Positions 1 through 7,529 of a DNA stretch of 11,746 nt are shown here, in pieces; position 1 is the stretch's first letter, and each line of letters starts with the position of its first letter. Both the position numbers and the translations under genes were made by a program. The stretch comes from Bacteroidales bacterium (lineage in GTDB: Bacteria > Bacteroidota > Bacteroidia > Bacteroidales > P3), in the NCBI GenBank assembly GCA_016281475.1, contig JAEEIS010000131.1, positions 1 to 11,746 on the forward strand, read 5' to 3'. The notes below the pieces were generated by a model. That model was not told the origin of the DNA. It saw nothing but the letters and a program-made list of their open reading frames with translations, and searched no databases.

Positions 1-3000
1 CGCCTACGATGTTGTGTGCCGAGCCGCAGAGCGGACGGATGGCAGCGTTGTAGGTGGTGTTGGCCGTGAAGCCGCCGACGGTGGCAGGATGTGCGCTAAC
101 GGTGTAGATACTGTCGATGCCGCCGCTATACCAGACGTGGACATCCCACATGGTCTCGTAGCCGAAGGGCACCCAGTCGAGGGTGGCGGTGGCGTTGGTG
201 ACGGCAGTGACGGTGAGGCTGTCGGGAGCGAGGCAGGGCAGGCTGTCCGTGAGGAAGCTGCCAATGACCCAGTCGCTATAGCCGAGGCTGTCAGCGTTGC
301 AGTCCTGACGCACGCGGAAGGTGTAGTACGTAGCGGGCTGCAGGCCGGTGAAGGTGTAGGTGTTGCCAGTGACGTGGATGTCGGTGGCAGGCCAGTTGGG
401 TGCCGCGCTCTCCTTGTAGTTCACCTCATATTCGGTGCCTTCGCCAGTCCATGTGACGGTGGCATTCTCGTATGTGTGCGAAACACCGGTGATGACAGGC
501 TGGCGGCAGCCGGCTGCGCCGCAGGAATAGAAGCGTATATTGCCAACAACGTTGTCAAAATCTGAGTAAGCGTCGGTGGTGGCAATGCTGAGTGAGTTGA
601 TGTGGTTGAACGCAGAGTCGTCGTTGTAGATGACCACCGACTTGTAACCGCTGGTAGAGTGTCCTTCAAATTCGGCCGAGCAACTCCATGAGCCGTGGCG
701 ACGGTTGATAACGAACAGGATGTTGCTGTGGCCGTCCCACGTAAAGGTGGTATCGAGTCCCACTACCTGCCAGTTGTCGTTGGTGAAGTTGCAGTTGGCA
801 TTGTGCAGCACCTGCACGAACTGGTGGTTGGAATCGGGTCGGATGACATCGTTTGAGAACGTGCTCTCGCTGATGTTGGCCATGTAGATGTCGATGCCGT
901 TGAAGTAGTTGCCATAATCGGAAGCCGAGTTGTATGGCTTGAAGCCGAAAGCCGTGATGTCACCGTCGAGCGAGGCCAAGTAGGACGAGTCGATAATCAT
1001 CTGGTTGTAGCTGTAGTTGTAGCAGCTGTAGCCGATGGGGCCGTAGTTGGTGTAGTCGGTAACAGAGGTGCTGTCCCAGTTCTCAGCTATGCTGATGTTG
1101 TCGCACATGGCGGTCTGGAGCGTGATGCGGCTCCAACTGCCGGTGTCGGCACCTCCGTTGCAGATGCTGCGGACACAGACATCGTAGTTGGTCAGACCCG
1201 TGAGACCTGTGATGACGGCACTGTTGGTGTAGGTGGTGAGGAAACTGCCCGAGGGTATGAATCCGGGAGCGCCGTAGGCCACTTCATAGTAGTCGGCACC
1301 GTTGGTATCCCAAGTGACGGCCAACTGGACGTCGGATTGGGGAACACTGGGGTCTTGACGCAGGTTGGTGATGCGGCAGTAGGCCGTGATACAAGTGACG
1401 TTGATGCTGAAGCCGTCGTAATAGACCGACCCGTCGGTGTGGAAATGGACGGTGATGGGACCGCTAGAGGAAATGAAGGGGCCGAAGGTCTGGTATGAGC
1501 TCACTCCATAGTCGTTCCACAGTTCGGTGCCACTGGTGCCGATACCATCGTAGATGCGAATCCAGTCAAACGAACTCTCAGTGTAGGAGGAGCCGCTGAC
1601 GCTGACAAGGTTGTTGGGAGCATCAGGCATGATGATGACATAAGAATCTTGGTTGCCAGTGTAGTATGCCCCATTGGGACCGCCTTCGTCATAGATGGCA
1701 CCGCCGCACATGTAGAGCGTGTCGGTCATATTGGCACGCATGTTCCAGCTGCCGGGGACGGCGAGCAGGACATCGGACCACTCCGAGGTGTCGCCCACGC
1801 CGCAGATGCTGCGCACGTAGAAGTAATAGTTGACACCACCAGTGAGGCCTGTGACAGTGAGAGGACGGTTGGTAACAATCGAGTCGCCCGTGGGGGTGGC
1901 TGTGGCACTAGTCTCAACGGCAAGCTCCCATTCGGTCGCGCTATTGCGCTCGTTCCAGGTGAGGGTGATGCTGGTGGAAGTATTGCTGGTGCTGGTCAAG
2001 TTGCTGGGTCGCGAGCAGGTCGGAGCAGCTTCGATATGGAAGTCGTCGACATAGGCATACCACGAACTGCTGGGACGGTCGGCCTTGATGGCGGGATAGT
2101 AGCCCTGGCCGGTAAAGCTGGTGAAGGGCACCTCTATCTCCGTCCAGTCGGTCGAAGTGAGCGTAATCGTGTCGATACCTTGGAAGGTGGTGATGTCGGT
2201 CGGGTCGCGCATGATACCAATCTTGAAGACGGGCACATAGCTGGAGCTGCTGGGCTTGGCCCAGAAACGCACCTGCAATGTGTTGATGGGATAGATAGTG
2301 GTATCGATACCGGGCAGCACTACGCACTGGTAGTCGCCATAACTGCCGGTGGTGGTAGTGTTGTACCAGTAGAGACCCTTGGTGCCGCCACCGTGGCTGT
2401 AGCTGCTGCTGCTGCTCACGTAGGGGTAGCCGCCGTAGCTGGTGCCGTTGTTGAGGTGGTTCCAGCAGGGGATGAAAGCCGAGCCTGTAGTACTGGAGCC
2501 AGTAGCACAGCTCTCCAGATCATCGCTCCAAGGAATGACAGTGAGGAGGCCGCATTCGGTGCGGAACATTACCGAACCGTAGTAGGAAGTATCGGAGCAG
2601 GACGAACCCACACGCACCTGATACTGGGTGTTGGGGCTCAAACCCATGATGGTATAGTTGGTCGTGCCAACAGCAGTCGCTGCGGAAGTCCACGACGAGG
2701 TACCCACCACGCGGTAGTCGATATCCCAAGCCGACTCGGTATGGCCGGGTATCCACGACAGCGAAGCCGACGTAGAAGTGAAGCTGTCAACCACTACGTT
2801 GGGGGCTGCGCAGGTGGCCAGTTCGAGGCAGTCGCCGCCACCGCTCAGCAGACGCATGTTGCTGCGCCAGTTAGAGGTGGTGGTCGACGTTCCCATGTTG
2901 CCGGGGCCGTAGGGCGTGTCGTTATTATTGGTACGCAGGCACGAACCCGATGTCGGAACATGATATCCAAACACGTGGCTTGTGGTTGCATGAGTGCCGC

Positions 3001-6000
3001 TGTTGTTCACAATGCCGATAACCATGTTTCTGACACCATCCCAATGGAAGTTGCCACGGTTAAACTGGAAGTAGTTCCATCCCGAAGTCGGGCAGTTCAG
3101 CGGTCCCACATACACCAGCTGCAGGCTGTCGTAAGGTATGAAGTTGGGGCTGGGAAGTGTCGTCACCGAGGTATGGGCCAGATAGATGGAGCAGTTGGTT
3201 ATCTGCGTCAACGGCTGTTCATACATATATTGGAAACCGACAGCATTAATCATGGTAGGAGACGTAAAGGTGATTTCCGATGTACGAATCAGGTGCTGGC
3301 AATAGCTGTAGTTATATTCTTCGTTGACAGGCATGTAGTAGGTTCCTGTCGTGCCGTCGGTTCCGACAGCGGTCGATTGGACAGGTCCGCTACTAGCGGT
3401 GTCCCACTGCAGGCAGGGGAACGCCAGAGTGCTGAAATTGTATACGCTGGCAGCTCCCGGTGTGCCACCGCAATCCACCGCCACCGAGATGGTGTACGAT
3501 GTGTCGGGTGTCAGGCCGTTCAGTATGAGTGAGGTGCTGGAGGTGGTGAGGGTGGTGGCTCCCACCAGGCTGTCGGCGGCATAGCCGTATTGGACTATGT
3601 AGTTTGATGGGGTAACGCCCAGCAGCGTATCATAGTCCCACGACACACGGGCATTCGACACGGTGGCCTGGACAGAGAGGTGCTCGACATCGGGGCAGGT
3701 GGGCATTACCTCCAACGTGAAGTCGTCGACGTAGGCATACCAGCTCGATGTGGGACGCACGGCACGCAGTGCCACAAACTGACCGTAACCGGTATAGGTA
3801 CCCAGCGGGACAGTGTACTCCGTAAAGGTGGTACTGGTACCAATCGGCACATTTCCCACCACAGTGAAGGTGCTCGCATCGTTCGGGTCGGTCATCACGC
3901 CCACTTGGAAGGAGGGGCTGTAGCTGGTGCTGCTCGAACGGGCCCAGAACGACAGTTGCAATGTGTTGATGGGATATATGTCTGTGTCGACATTCGGGAG
4001 AACCACAATCTGGTAGTCGCCATACGAGCCGGTGGTAGTGGTGTTATACCAATACAGACCCTTGTTGCCGCCAGGCGTGTGGTTGTACGTGCTGCTGCTG
4101 CTCACGTAGGGGTAGCCGCCATAGCTGGTGCCGTTGTTCAGATGATGCCAGCAGTAGGCGAAGGGACTGCCCGTACTGCTGGTGCCGGTGGGTGCCGACT
4201 CAAAGGTCTCGGTAAAGGGCAGGCTGTCAATAGACGTGCAGAGGGTGCGGACACTGACCACGGCAGGCAACGAAGTGTCACCTACATCGCACAGGGCGCG
4301 AACTCTGAAACTATAATCGGTGTTGGCCATAAGATTGTCGAACACAAAGAATGTGTCGGTTGTCTCATCCGACAGCGAGTCGCTTTCCACATACCAATTG
4401 AGCTCTGAGCCACCAGGAGTCCAAGCGATGATGACGCTGTCGCTCGTAATGTGGACACTCCAGGCTGTGGGCGAAGGACAGGTGTTGCGCGTAATACCCA
4501 CATTGTCGATAGCCGTCGGGGGCTGGGTGCCGCCGCTGCCGTCGTTGGCCCAAGCAAACACCAGGTTGTAGACCGCCGGGCTTTCGATGCGGAAGGTACC
4601 CGTAGCCGTGCGCCAGCTGGAGCTGGACGCCAGAGTGCGGGGAGAGCTGAAGTTCTCGGTCAGTTCGATAAAGCCTGCCGGTGCAGTCCACGTGGAAAAG
4701 GCATAGGTGCCTGAGGCGGGGTTGTTGTTCTCCTCCCACTGGTAGCCTGCGGGAGAGAGGAACACGCGGGTGAAGTCGTAGTAGTGGCTCTCGCCCTGGC
4801 CGCGCCAGTCGTAGGTGTAGGAATACTCGCCCGTGTCGGTAAAGTCGATGGTACGGTAGGCGTAGGCATACGAGATTGTGCCCGTGCTGTAGGCGTTGCT
4901 CGTGCCGCCGTCGTTGGAGATGTAGAGGCTCTTGCCGCCACCGTTGTTCACCGCCGAGTCGACCACCCAGATGTTGGTCTGGTTGCCGTTCAGCAGTTCC
5001 CAGCCGTTGGTACCGTCGCCTTCAAAGTCGCAGAAGAACGGCGTCGTTGCGGGCGATGCCGCCAAGGTGCTCGCCAGCAGGAAGCGGTTTATGCTCGTAT
5101 CGCCGTCGCAGTCGGCATGCAGATAGATGTAGTAGCTGTGCGCGCTGTCGAGACCGTACAGCGTATGGGTGGTGGTGGTAGGATATTCGATATTGGCCGC
5201 CCCTGTGCCAGGCACAAAGTCCACCGTGTCGTACTCCAGCACCCACTGCGTCGCCGAGCCCATCTCCGTCCACGAAATGGTGACCGAGTTGAGCGTGGCG
5301 TCGGTCTGGGTCAGCTCCGACGTGCGGGGGCATGGAGGAATCTCCTCCAGCGTGAAGTCGTCCACGTAGGCTGTCCACGACGCGCGGTTGGCGCGTACTG
5401 CCACAAAGCGTCCGTCGCCGCTATAGAGGCTCAGCAGCGACTCAAACTCCTGCCAGTTGGTGCTGTTGCCCACCTCGATAGTGTCGAGATACTGGAAGGT
5501 GCTGATGTCGTCGGGGTTGCTCATCACGCCCACATACAACACGGGGTTGTAGCTGGTGCTGGACGACTTGGCCCAGAACCTCATCTGCAGGGTGCGGATG
5601 GGATAGATGTCGGTGTCCACGCCGGGTAGCACCACTACCTGGTAGTCGCCATAGGTACCCGTGGTGGTAGTATTGTACCAATAGAGGCCCTTGCTGCCGC
5701 CGGGGGTGTGGTTATAGGTGCTGCTGCTGCCCACATAGGGGTAGCCGCCGTAGCTGCTGCCGTTGTTCAATCGGTTCCAGCAGTTCACAAAGTCAGTGCC
5801 CGTCGTGCTCGTGCCCGTGGCTGCCGACTCGAAATCATAGAAGAAAGGCATCGAGTCGAGATACGAGCAGGGGGTATGCACCATTACCGAGCGGAACGTG
5901 CTGGTGTCGCCCGATTGGCAGATTCCGGCCACCCGCGCCGTATAATAGGTGTTGGGAGAAAGACTCGCAAAGGAGATGGAGTCGGTGTATTCAACGTTAT

Positions 6001-6844
6001 TGTAGATAAGGTTATTGCTGCTGTCCAACTGCACCACCCACGAAGTGGCATCGGTGGTGTCGGTCCAGGCAATGTCAAAACCATGCAGGCCGAGGTTGCT
6101 CACCCGAATTTCGATGGGTCTGGGGCAAGTGACGACAGGACGGACGAACTGGTAGTAGCGGTTGACACCATGCCAAGTGCTGTAGGTAGTAGCATGGGCA
6201 CCGGTGCAATAGATGGGCGCATGGGTCGAAGGATTGAGGATGATGATATCATCCGAAGTCTCCGCCAATCCCGTCTGGAAGCTGCTGGGAGTGGTTCCCG
6301 GCGCGGTGGGGCCATACACGATGACCACCTTCGAAGAGTCCTCGTGCAGCTGCACCTGCCACTTCACATCGCCGGCATAGCTGCTGCCGTAAGTGTAGGA
6401 AAGCGCAAACTCGCACACAAACACACGGTTAGGAGCCGTGCCCGTCAGCTGGTAGCGTACATAGCCGTTGCTGCCCGTGCTCATGTCGCGGGCAATGCCG
6501 CATATCTTGGGCAGGGACGTAGTGTAATAGCTCGACGTAAACTGGCCGCCGGTAGTGGTGGTGACTGTCGCCGACGAACCCAGTTTGAAAATACCGTTCG
6601 AGCTGACGGAAAACTGGCTGTAGGAACCGTTCCCAAAGGGGAATGTGAACCCTAAGCTGAAGACGCTCGAAGCCGCATCATCCTGATAGGATGTCCATAC
6701 GTTGGTAGGACTACTCAGCGTAATCCATCTCGACGCATCCACTCCTGTCGAGAATTCGTACTCCGACAGCATCTGAGCCTGCGTTACCCATGGCACGACT
6801 ATCATCGACACCATGAGTAGAAGCTTTTGTAAGTGTTTTTGCAT
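1..6844 (-). CDS. Giant secreted multidomain adhesin-like protein (FN3 / cleaved-adhesin / CUB-like modules), C-terminus outside window
   Basis: This frame is open for 2281 codons from ATG 6844-6842 to the left edge. I checked it triplet by triplet and it has no stop. The first ~24 residues form a Sec signal peptide (KLLLMVSMIVVPWV core, cleavage near TQAQ), which supports the start. Residues ~25-240 are a beta-rich N-terminal domain. Cys-bounded modules follow: FN3-like at ~240-326, 505-600, 789-869, 1050-1144, 1339-1431, 1610-1700, 1818-1914, 2108-2204 and 2204 to the edge; cleaved-adhesin/MAM-like at 326-505, 600-789, 869-1050 and 1431-1610; CUB-like at 1713-1818; an unnamed paired module at 1144-1339 and 1914-2108. 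No catalytic motif is visible. From the family, a surface or secreted adhesin is expected. Export by type IX secretion is inference, because the C-terminal sorting domain would lie outside the window. Leu TTA/CTA and Ser TCA codons are almost absent, which creates long antisense frames. Ligand and exact role are unknown. Confidence 0.93.
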   Translation of the reverse strand, partial: MQKHLQKLLLMVSMIVVPWVTQAQMLSEYEFSTGVDASRWITLSSPTNVWTSYQDDAASSVFSLGFTFPFGNGSYSQFSVSSNGIFKLGSSATVTTTTGGQFTSSYYTTSLPKICGIARDMSTGSNGYVRYQLTGTAPNRVFVCEFALSYTYGSSYAGDVKWQVQLHEDSSKVVIVYGPTAPGTTPSSFQTGLAETSDDIIILNPSTHAPIYCTGAHATTYSTWHGVNRYYQFVRPVVTCPRPIEIRVSNLGLHGFDIAWTDTTDATSWVVQLDSSNNLIYNNVEYTDSISFASLSPNTYYTARVAGICQSGDTSTFRSVMVHTPCSYLDSMPFFYDFESAATGTSTTGTDFVNCWNRLNNGSSYGGYPYVGSSSTYNHTPGGSKGLYWYNTTTTGTYGDYQVVVLPGVDTDIYPIRTLQMRFWAKSSSTSYNPVLYVGVMSNPDDISTFQYLDTIEVGNSTNWQEFESLLSLYSGDGRFVAVRANRASWTAYVDDFTLEEIPPCPRTSELTQTDATLNSVTISWTEMGSATQWVLEYDTVDFVPGTGAANIEYPTTTTHTLYGLDSAHSYYIYLHADCDGDTSINRFLLASTLAASPATTPFFCDFEGDGTNGWELLNGNQTNIWVVDSAVNNGGGKSLYISNDGGTSNAYSTGTISYAYAYRTIDFTDTGEYSYTYDWRGQGESHYYDFTRVFLSPAGYQWEENNNPASGTYAFSTWTAPAGFIELTENFSSPRTLASSSSWRTATGTFRIESPAVYNLVFAWANDGSGGTQPPTAIDNVGITRNTCPSPTAWSVHITSDSVIIAWTPGGSELNWYVESDSLSDETTDTFFVFDNLMANTDYSFRVRALCDVGDTSLPAVVSVRTLCTSIDSLPFTETFESAPTGTSSTGSPFAYCWHHLNNGTSYGGYPYVSSSSTYNHTPGGNKGLYWYNTTTTGSYGDYQIVVLPNVDTDIYPINTLQLSFWARSSSTSYSPSFQVGVMTDPNDASTFTVVGNVPIGTSTTFTEYTVPLGTYTGYGQFVALRAVRPTSSWYAYVDDFTLEVMPTCPDVEHLSVQATVSNARVSWDYDTLLGVTPSNYIVQYGYAADSLVGATTLTTSSTSLILNGLTPDTSYTISVAVDCGGTPGAASVYNFSTLAFPCLQWDTASSGPVQSTAVGTDGTTGTYYMPVNEEYNYSYCQHLIRTSEITFTSPTMINAVGFQYMYEQPLTQITNCSIYLAHTSVTTLPSPNFIPYDSLQLVYVGPLNCPTSGWNYFQFNRGNFHWDGVRNMVIGIVNNSGTHATTSHVFGYHVPTSGSCLRTNNNDTPYGPGNMGTSTTTSNWRSNMRLLSGGGDCLELATCAAPNVVVDSFTSTSASLSWIPGHTESAWDIDYRVVGTSSWTSAATAVGTTNYTIMGLSPNTQYQVRVGSSCSDTSYYGSVMFRTECGLLTVIPWSDDLESCATGSSTTGSAFIPCWNHLNNGTSYGGYPYVSSSSSYSHGGGTKGLYWYNTTTTGSYGDYQCVVLPGIDTTIYPINTLQVRFWAKPSSSSYVPVFKIGIMRDPTDITTFQGIDTITLTSTDWTEIEVPFTSFTGQGYYPAIKADRPSSSWYAYVDDFHIEAAPTCSRPSNLTSTSNTSTSITLTWNERNSATEWELAVETSATATPTGDSIVTNRPLTVTGLTGGVNYYFYVRSICGVGDTSEWSDVLLAVPGSWNMRANMTDTLYMCGGAIYDEGGPNGAYYTGNQDSYVIIMPDAPNNLVSVSGSSYTESSFDWIRIYDGIGTSGTELWNDYGVSSYQTFGPFISSSGPITVHFHTDGSVYYDGFSINVTCITAYCRITNLRQDPSVPQSDVQLAVTWDTNGADYYEVAYGAPGFIPSGSFLTTYTNSAVITGLTGLTNYDVCVRSICNGGADTGSWSRITLQTAMCDNISIAENWDSTSVTDYTNYGPIGYSCYNYSYNQMIIDSSYLASLDGDITAFGFKPYNSASDYGNYFNGIDIYMANISESTFSNDVIRPDSNHQFVQVLHNANCNFTNDNWQVVGLDTTFTWDGHSNILFVINRRHGSWSCSAEFEGHSTSGYKSVVIYNDDSAFNHINSLSIATTDAYSDFDNVVGNIRFYSCGAAGCRQPVITGVSHTYENATVTWTGEGTEYEVNYKESAAPNWPATDIHVTGNTYTFTGLQPATYYTFRVRQDCNADSLGYSDWVIGSFLTDSLPCLAPDSLTVTAVTNATATLDWVPFGYETMWDVHVWYSGGIDSIYTVSAHPATVGGFTANTTYNAAIRPLCGSAHNIVG
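521..1105 (-). repeat. Unnamed ~195-residue module, copy X2
   Basis: Residues ~1914-2108 of the giant protein. Parallel to X1 it has YNYSYNQMIIDSSYL, ITAFGFKPYNSAS, GIDIYMANIS, FTWDGHSNILFVINRRHGS and a final VVGNIRFYSCGAAGC. The motif order and spacing match X1, but identity is low to moderate, so this duplication is older than that of the cleaved-adhesin copies. Confidence 0.6.
1391..1708 (-). other. CUB-like domain within the giant protein
   Basis: Residues ~1713-1818, bounded by Cys at both ends (CGGAIYDEGG ... FSINVTC). The CUB landmarks appear in order: an N-terminal CGG with a Y-x-G-N-Q-D-S-Y strand; a FDWIRIYDGIGTSG hairpin, matching the family's 'D-x-(L/I)-x-I-Y-D-G'; a SSSGPITVHFHTDGS strand, matching 'S-x-G-x-(L/I)-x-V-x-F-x-(S/T)-D'; and a final YYDGFSINVTC, matching 'G-F-x-(A/I)-x-(Y/V)'. 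CUB domains bind protein or carbohydrate ligands, often through calcium. The function here is inferred only from fold likeness. Confidence 0.72.
2015..2554 (-). repeat. Cleaved-adhesin/MAM-like module, copy C
   Basis: Residues ~1431-1610 of the giant protein. It opens with VIPWSDDLESCATG and closes with SSSWYAYVDDFHIEA. The core at 2249-2467 is one codon shorter than in copies A and B, because HTPGG is replaced by HGGG; otherwise YGGYPYVSSSSSYSH, GLYWYNTTTTGSYGDYQ and IYPINTLQ match. A five-GCT run (AGC serine codons) lies at about 2402-2416. Confidence 0.8.
2828..3415 (-). repeat. Unnamed ~195-residue module, copy X1
   Basis: Residues ~1144-1339 of the giant protein, Cys to Cys. It contains YNYSYCQHLIRTSEI, INAVGFQYMYE, SIYLAHTS, a FHWDGVRNMVIGIVNNSG strand pair and a closing SNMRLLSGGGDC. 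The same order of motifs returns in copy X2 at 521-1105, so the two are homologous though diverged. The 'F-x-W-D-G-x-x-N' strand recurs in my memory of many Bacteroidota surface proteins, but I cannot assign a named family. Probably a beta-sandwich binding or spacer module. Confidence 0.6.
3695..4240 (-). repeat. Cleaved-adhesin/MAM-like module, copy B
   Basis: Residues ~869-1050 of the giant protein. It opens with SLPFTETFES and closes with SSWYAYVDDFTLEV. The core (3932-4153) has YGGYPYVSSSSTYNHTPGG, then GLYWYNTTTTGSYGDYQ and DTDIYPINTLQ, almost identical to copy A. A run of four GCT triplets (AGC serine codons on the coding strand) lies inside the core and could slip by whole codons without breaking the frame. 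Confidence 0.8.
4478..5047 (-). other. Divergent cleaved-adhesin-type module (copy D)
   Basis: Residues ~600-789 of the giant protein. It opens with TPFFCDFEGDG, then NGWELLNGNQTNIWVV and GGGKSLYISNDGG, and ends near PPTAIDNVGITRNTC. The order 'F-x-F-E-x-x-x-x-x-G-W', 'K-S-L-Y-I-S' and a final '(A/V)-x-D-(N/D)-(V/F)' strand is typical of cleaved adhesin domains. It lacks the YGGYPYV/GLYWYNTTTTG core shared by copies A-C, so it belongs to another subgroup and is not a recent duplicate. Confidence 0.65.
5330..5869 (-). repeat. Cleaved-adhesin/MAM-like module, copy A
   Basis: Residues ~326-505 of the giant protein. The module opens after a Cys with MPFFYDFES and closes with WTAYVDDFTLEE before the next Cys. 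This outline of an opening Phe/Asp/Glu strand, a 'GLYWYN' middle and a closing 'YVDDF' strand fits the cleaved adhesin family known from gingipain and haemagglutinin adhesins, which has a MAM-like jelly-roll fold. The 222-bp core at 5561-5782 is closely related to cores at 3932-4153 and 2249-2467; by my hand alignment A and B share about 62 of 74 residues. Intramolecular duplication is the simplest origin. Confidence 0.8.
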
Positions 6845-6890
6845 AACAAATACGTTTTTTGATTAATAATAAGGTTAACTATATATTTTT

Positions 6891-6970
6891 TCTCAATTCA
6901 ATAACAATCACTATATTATTCCTCAATTCAATAACAATCACTATATTATTTCTCAATTCAATAACAATCA
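6891..6970. repeat. 30-bp tandem repeat, about 2.7 copies, in the giant gene's leader
   Basis: Units at 6891-6920 and 6921-6950, and a 20-base partial at 6951-6970. Each begins (T/C)CTCAATTCAATAACAATCA and the full units end CTATATTATT; the only difference in the full units is T/C at the first base. The array lies 47-126 bp upstream of the giant gene's ATG, so it is probably in its 5' leader. There are no spacers, so it is not a CRISPR. The near-perfect copies suggest recent expansion. Confidence 0.85.
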
Positions 6971-7016
6971 TTTACACCACTTCTCCAACGCCCAGTCTGT
7001 CGCACAAACAGATTTG

Positions 7017-7024
7017 CAAAAATA
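7017..7024 (-). promoter_or_regulatory. Candidate Bacteroidota -7 box for the giant gene
   Basis: Minus-strand TATTTTTG matches the Bacteroidota -7 consensus TAnnTTTG. It would place the start of transcription about 165 bp upstream of the ATG and put the whole 30-bp array in the leader. I found no clear -33 TTTG/TTG at the expected distance, so this is weak. Confidence 0.3.
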
Positions 7025-7159
7025 AAACTTTTTTTCCTCATAATTTATTTATCAGACACACCACCCCTCATTTTTAACATTTTTTACATCTTTTTCCTCC
7101 TTTTCTCCCAAATCACGCCCCGTTACGCCCTCCGCCAATCCGCCTGCCTCTCTCATATC

Positions 7160-7210
7160 TTCGCTCCTTATTGGGTACTTCAATGCTCCTTTGTCGCTCT
7201 TAGGAGCGAA
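7160..7210. other. Inverted repeat with nested alternative pairings
   Basis: TTCGCTCCT at 7160-7168 is a perfect reverse complement of AGGAGCGAA at 7202-7210, separated by 33 nt. The same right arm can also pair with GCTCCT at 7185-7190, or with TCGCTC at 7194-7199, which would form a six-pair stem with a TTAG loop. The pairings are mutually exclusive. It could be part of a structured RNA, a protein-binding site or the end of a dispersed element; no T-tract directly follows, so it is not a standard terminator. Confidence 0.4.
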
Positions 7211-7241
7211 TAACTACTTCCCATCAGGCGGCGAAGAATCT

Positions 7242-7355
7242 ATGTCTCGCGGGAGTCACGTGGGCAAAAAGAGGGTTGGCAGCCCATTGCGGGGCGGTAG
7301 CGTTGTCTTTTTAGAGGACTTCAAAAAAGATTACACCCATTTTAACTCCCTTTGA
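7242..7355 (+). pseudogene. Possible gene remnant or small ORF in the intergenic island
   Basis: From ATG 7242 a 37-residue frame runs to TGA 7353-7355. It contains GKKRVGSPLRGGSVVFLEDF and is rich in Gly, Arg and Lys. The same frame is open upstream to 7044 without a stop and includes LLIGYFNAPLSLLGANNYF, but has no earlier ATG, as if a longer gene had lost its start. Base composition here is GC-richer than the surrounding gap. It may be a decayed gene, part of a dispersed repeat, or chance. I do not recognise a family. Confidence 0.2.
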
Positions 7356-7465
7356 ATTAACAGAGCCCATCAAAAAATTATTTTTTAACAAACGTGAGGA
7401 TGCAATAAAGAGAAAAGAATGGCGTTATTGAAGACAGATAATAGGATGGGACGGATGTTCGAATT

Positions 7466-7529
7466 ATCTGAAAGTCCGATAATCTGAACATCCAAATATC
7501 TGAAAATCTGAATATCCGAAAATCAACAA
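7466..7529. repeat. Degenerate 8-bp-period repeat upstream of the peptidase start
   Basis: Eight consecutive 8-bp units resembling ATCTGAAA/ATCCGAAT (ATCTGAAA GTCCGATA, ATCTGAAC ATCCAAAT, ATCTGAAA ATCTGAAT, ATCCGAAA ATCAACAA). They end three bases before the ATG at 7533 and occupy the place where a ribosome binding site would be. Confidence 0.7.

Noticed and set aside
2402..2416. GCT triplet runs (also near 4090-4104 and 5720-5730) as phase-variation tracts
   Set aside because: The unit is three bases, so slippage would only add or remove serines and cannot switch the frame off; the runs are short.
1649..3532. Long plus-strand open frame of 627 codons, with others at 14-565, 3680-4408, 4784-5629 and 5708-6655
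   Set aside because: All are in the register directly opposite the giant gene's codons. They stay open because that gene almost never uses TTA, CTA or TCA. The products are Val/Gly/Ala/His-rich with no recognisable domain, while the minus strand gives coherent domains.
6859..7077. Plus-strand 72-codon frame with repeated LFLNSITITI
   Set aside because: Its repeated peptide is simply the 30-bp array translated; no homology or start signal supports it.
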